A stretch of 44,302 bases of DNA from Myxococcales bacterium (GTDB lineage Bacteria; Myxococcota; Myxococcia; Myxococcales; Myxococcaceae). Under the pieces are notes generated by a model, which saw only the letters and a program-made list of their open reading frames with translations, was not told where the DNA came from and ran no database searches. The DNA lies in contig JADLDB010000078.1 in the NCBI GenBank assembly GCA_020846875.1, positions 1 through 44,302 of the forward strand. Direction: 5' to 3'. Below, piece by piece: positions 42,112 through 44,302 of the stretch; the first letter of the stretch is position 1; each line of letters opens with the position of its first letter. A program made the position numbers and the translations under genes.

Positions 42112-44229
42112 GTGCGTCTCCTCGTGGTTGTTGTCTTCGTCCTGACCGCGGAGGCCCTCGCAGCGCCTCCGGTGATGACCAACCTGAATCCCGCCTCGCG
42201 GCCGTCCGCCCGCACCGGCCCCGGCGTGGCCGCCAATCGAGTCAGCGGGGGCGAAACCATCTTCCTCTTCGGGGGCAACGCCACCCTCAGCGGCACCAAC
42301 AACCAGCTCTGGTCCTACGGCGTCGGCGCCAACACCTGGACGCAGCACAGCCCAGGCGGCACCGCGCCCACCGCGCGCGCGTGGCACAACCTCACCTGGG
42401 ACGAAGGCCAGCAGCGCCTCGTCCTCTTCGGAGGCAGCGCCGCCCTCGCCGGCCCCCTGCGCAACGACGTGCACCTCTACAACCCCGCGACCGACACCTG
42501 GTCGCAGCCGACCGTCTCCGGCACGCCTCCCTCCGCGCGCTTCCTCGCCAACATGTTCTACGTACCGTCGATCGCCTCACACCTGCTCGTCTTCGGCGGC
42601 ACCGGCACCTCCAGCAACGCCGAGGCCACCGTCCTCACCAACGAGCTCTGGCGCCTCACCATCAACGCCACCACCAACAGCGCCACCTGGACCCTGCTGT
42701 CCCCCTCCGGCCCCCTGCCCGTCCCCCGCGCCAGCGCCTGCATGGGCTTCGATCCGGCGCGCAACCGCCTGATCGTCTTCGGCGGTGAGATCATCAACGA
42801 CACCATCACCGAGACCGCCCAGTACGACGTCGCCTCCAACACCTGGTCCATCGACACCGCCGGCGGCGCGGCGCCCACCAAGCGCGGCTCCGCGGTGTGC
42901 AGCTTCGACGAGCGCAGCGGGAAGCTCCTCCTGTACGGCGGCGTCTCCACCCCCAGCGGCAGCCCGATGGGGGCCGCGTACAGCTACGATCCCGTCGCCC
43001 GCTTCTGGAGGCAGCTCTCCCCTTCCCCCAACCCCGGCAACCTCACCTTCGCCGGCCCCTCCTGGAGCGCCGGCCTGGGCGCCGTCTTCTTCTTCGGCGG
43101 GCGCAACTCGCTGATCAGCGTCTCCCAGGCCACCTGGACCTTCCGCGCCAACGCCCCACCCGTCCTCCTCGTCACCTCGCCCGTCAGCTTCGGCGAGAAC
43201 ACGATGGCCACGCTCAGCGCCGCCGCGTCGTCGGATCTCGACGGTGATCCCCTCACCTACACCTGGACGCAAACCCAGGGCCCGCCCGTCACCCTCACCA
43301 ACCCCACCACTGCCACGCCGTCCTTCACCACGCCGTCCGTCCTGGCCCCCACTCCCCTGGCCTTCGCCGTCAGCGTCACCGACGGCGTCGAGTCGGCCGA
43401 CGGAGGCGTCTCCGTCACTATCCTCGACGACGTGAACGAGCCGCCCGTCGCCGACGCCGGCCCCAATCAATCGGCCTCGAGCGGCAACCTCGTCTCTCTC
43501 AGCGGATCCGCCTCGTTCGATCCCAACGGTGAGCCGATCACCTTCCAGTGGACGCAGAGCGGCGGGCGCATGGTCACCCTGGCCACGCCCACCTCAGCCA
43601 CCACCCGCTTCACCGCGCCTGGCGTGCCAGCCACCGAGACGCTCACCTTCCTCCTGACCGTCAGGGATTCGCGGATGGGCGCGGGGATGGACTCCGTGTC
43701 CGTGGACGTCTCTCCAGGTGCCGGCGGAGGCGCCGGGGGCGGTGGTGGCACCGGGGTTGATGCGGGGGGTGGCGGAGGTGCAGGCACTGACGCTGGCGGC
43801 GGCGGGATGGGCGGTGGCATGGGCGGCGGCATCGGCGGCGGGATGGGCGGCGGGATGGGCGGCGGCGGCGCGGGAGGCGGAGCTGGAGGCAGCACCGGCA
43901 CTGACGCCGGCCCGGACGACGGCGGCGCCGACGCAGGCGAGAGCCCTGACGGCGGCGACGACGGTGGACTTCCCAGCGACGGTGGACTTCCCAGCGACGG
44001 TGGACTTCCCAGCGACGGTGGACTTCCCAGCGACGGTGGACTCCCCAGCGACGGTGGACTCCCCAGCGACGGTGGGCTTTCGGAAGACGGGGGCACCGCT
44101 GACGCAGGCCCCGGCAGTCCGAAGAGCCTGACGGTCGGCTGCGGCTGCTCCACCACGCTGGACTGGCCCCTGGCGCTGCTGATCCTCACCGCCGGCCTCA
44201 CCCGGAGACGGCGCCGCGCCCCTCCCTGA
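42112..44229 (+). CDS. Kelch-repeat surface protein with Ig-like domains and MYXO-CTERM signal
   Basis: This is 705 residues from a GTG. A signal peptide (LLVVVVFVLTAEALAAPP) precedes Kelch-type beta-propeller blades at ~25-345, each with a strand such as ETIFLFGGN, QRLVLFGGS, SHLLVFGGT, NRLIVFGGE or GKLLLYGGV followed by W-x-x-L or NTW. Two PKD/cadherin-like domains follow (LTYTWTQTQGPPVTLTNPTT; then PPVADAGPNQSASSGNLVSL and ITFQWTQ). Next is a long Gly/Asp/Ala linker (GGGMGGGMGGG, then six LPSDGG copies). The protein ends with a MYXO-CTERM signal: VGCGCSTTLDW, a hydrophobic helix and TRRRRR. It is therefore predicted to be displayed on the cell surface through myxosortase processing. A carbohydrate or adhesion ligand is plausible but not shown. 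Confidence 0.92.
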   Translation: MRLLVVVVFVLTAEALAAPPVMTNLNPASRPSARTGPGVAANRVSGGETIFLFGGNATLSGTNNQLWSYGVGANTWTQHSPGGTAPTARAWHNLTWDEGQQRLVLFGGSAALAGPLRNDVHLYNPATDTWSQPTVSGTPPSARFLANMFYVPSIASHLLVFGGTGTSSNAEATVLTNELWRLTINATTNSATWTLLSPSGPLPVPRASACMGFDPARNRLIVFGGEIINDTITETAQYDVASNTWSIDTAGGAAPTKRGSAVCSFDERSGKLLLYGGVSTPSGSPMGAAYSYDPVARFWRQLSPSPNPGNLTFAGPSWSAGLGAVFFFGGRNSLISVSQATWTFRANAPPVLLVTSPVSFGENTMATLSAAASSDLDGDPLTYTWTQTQGPPVTLTNPTTATPSFTTPSVLAPTPLAFAVSVTDGVESADGGVSVTILDDVNEPPVADAGPNQSASSGNLVSLSGSASFDPNGEPITFQWTQSGGRMVTLATPTSATTRFTAPGVPATETLTFLLTVRDSRMGAGMDSVSVDVSPGAGGGAGGGGGTGVDAGGGGGAGTDAGGGGMGGGMGGGIGGGMGGGMGGGGAGGGAGGSTGTDAGPDDGGADAGESPDGGDDGGLPSDGGLPSDGGLPSDGGLPSDGGLPSDGGLPSDGGLSEDGGTADAGPGSPKSLTVGCGCSTTLDWPLALLILTAGLTRRRRRAPP
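43960..44067 (+). repeat. Six tandem copies of an 18-bp unit (LPSDGG)
   Basis: The unit GACGGTGGACTTCCCAGC is repeated six times in register (43960, 43978, 43996, 44014, 44032, 44050). Copies 1-4 are identical, and copies 5 and 6 differ by one base (CTCCCC for CTTCCC). A seventh, diverged unit begins at 44068. It encodes the linker of the Kelch protein just before the MYXO-CTERM signal. Confidence 0.93.
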
Positions 44230-44246
44230 CTCCCAGAAAAGCCGAA

Positions 44247-44272
44247 GGGCGGCCCGTCTTCCGGCGCCGCCC
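44247..44272. terminator. Hairpin after the Kelch gene, possible bidirectional terminator
   Basis: GGGCGGC (44247-44253) pairs with GCCGCCC (44266-44272), 17 bases after the stop of the Kelch gene. On the plus strand no T-run follows. Read on the minus strand the stem is followed by TTCGGCTTTTCT, so it may instead end a minus-strand gene lying beyond the right edge. Confidence 0.5.
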
Positions 44273-44302
44273 CTCATTCACGTCACCTGTGCCTGGCCCT
44301 GC

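Overview
The window is about 44.3 kb of very GC-rich DNA with G/C-ending codons and frequent GTG starts. It looks like a predatory, gliding myxobacterium (Myxococcota, probably Cystobacterineae). The main grounds are a close homologue of the gliding-motility protein AglZ, two proteins ending in MYXO-CTERM sorting signals (Cys-Gly-Cys, hydrophobic helix, Arg cluster), many lipoproteins, and long glycine- or proline-rich tails. No phage, IS element, rRNA operon or CRISPR array is visible. No gene-free stretch exceeds 300 bases.

Layout. (1) 1-9298 is a mixed envelope region. It has two tandem Cys-rich von Willebrand A proteins (the first cut by the window edge), a DsrE-like protein, a secreted-protein/matrixin pair, a small YfiM-like membrane protein, two lipoproteins (one a metallophosphoesterase-like protein) and a MshEN (c-di-GMP-binding type) protein. 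(2) 9305-24807 is a 15.5-kb run of fourteen genes on the minus strand, read from right to left. They are a short Rho-N-like protein, a TPR/coiled-coil protein, an alpha/beta hydrolase, a hypothetical protein, a YciO/Sua5 protein, XerD, a small membrane protein, TrpS, ScpA, ScpB, an RluB-type pseudouridine synthase with a huge RGG-like tail, a small apparently frameshifted gene, a HEAT-repeat lipoprotein and a TPR/double cNMP-binding protein. The xerD-trpS-scpAB-rluB core joins chromosome segregation, dimer resolution and translation. (3) 24866-31690 holds a GT4 glycosyltransferase with a ~590-residue disordered tail, and aglZ.

(4) 31691-41767 is a likely alpha-glucan uptake locus. A secreted GH13 debranching lipoprotein is divergent from a translationally coupled malK - malE/malF fusion - malG operon, with strong palindromes in the shared control region. 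A lipoprotein whose reading frame runs antisense into malG and an IPT lipoprotein with about five copies of a Cys-paired repeat follow. (5) 41816-42088 is a tRNA-Val/tRNA-Asp unit with a good sigma-70-type promoter and a hairpin terminator. (6) 42112-44229 is a Kelch/Ig-like surface protein with an 18-bp tandem repeat and a MYXO-CTERM tail.

The most notable items are the MalE-MalF fusion with its palindromic control region, the RGG-like extension of RluB, a dispersed palindromic repeat absorbed into two coding sequences, and the AglZ pseudo-receiver. I did not find a wholly new multi-gene system that I would defend from sequence alone. The best candidates for undescribed biology are the IPT lipoprotein repeat module and the conserved-looking tail of the glycosyltransferase.
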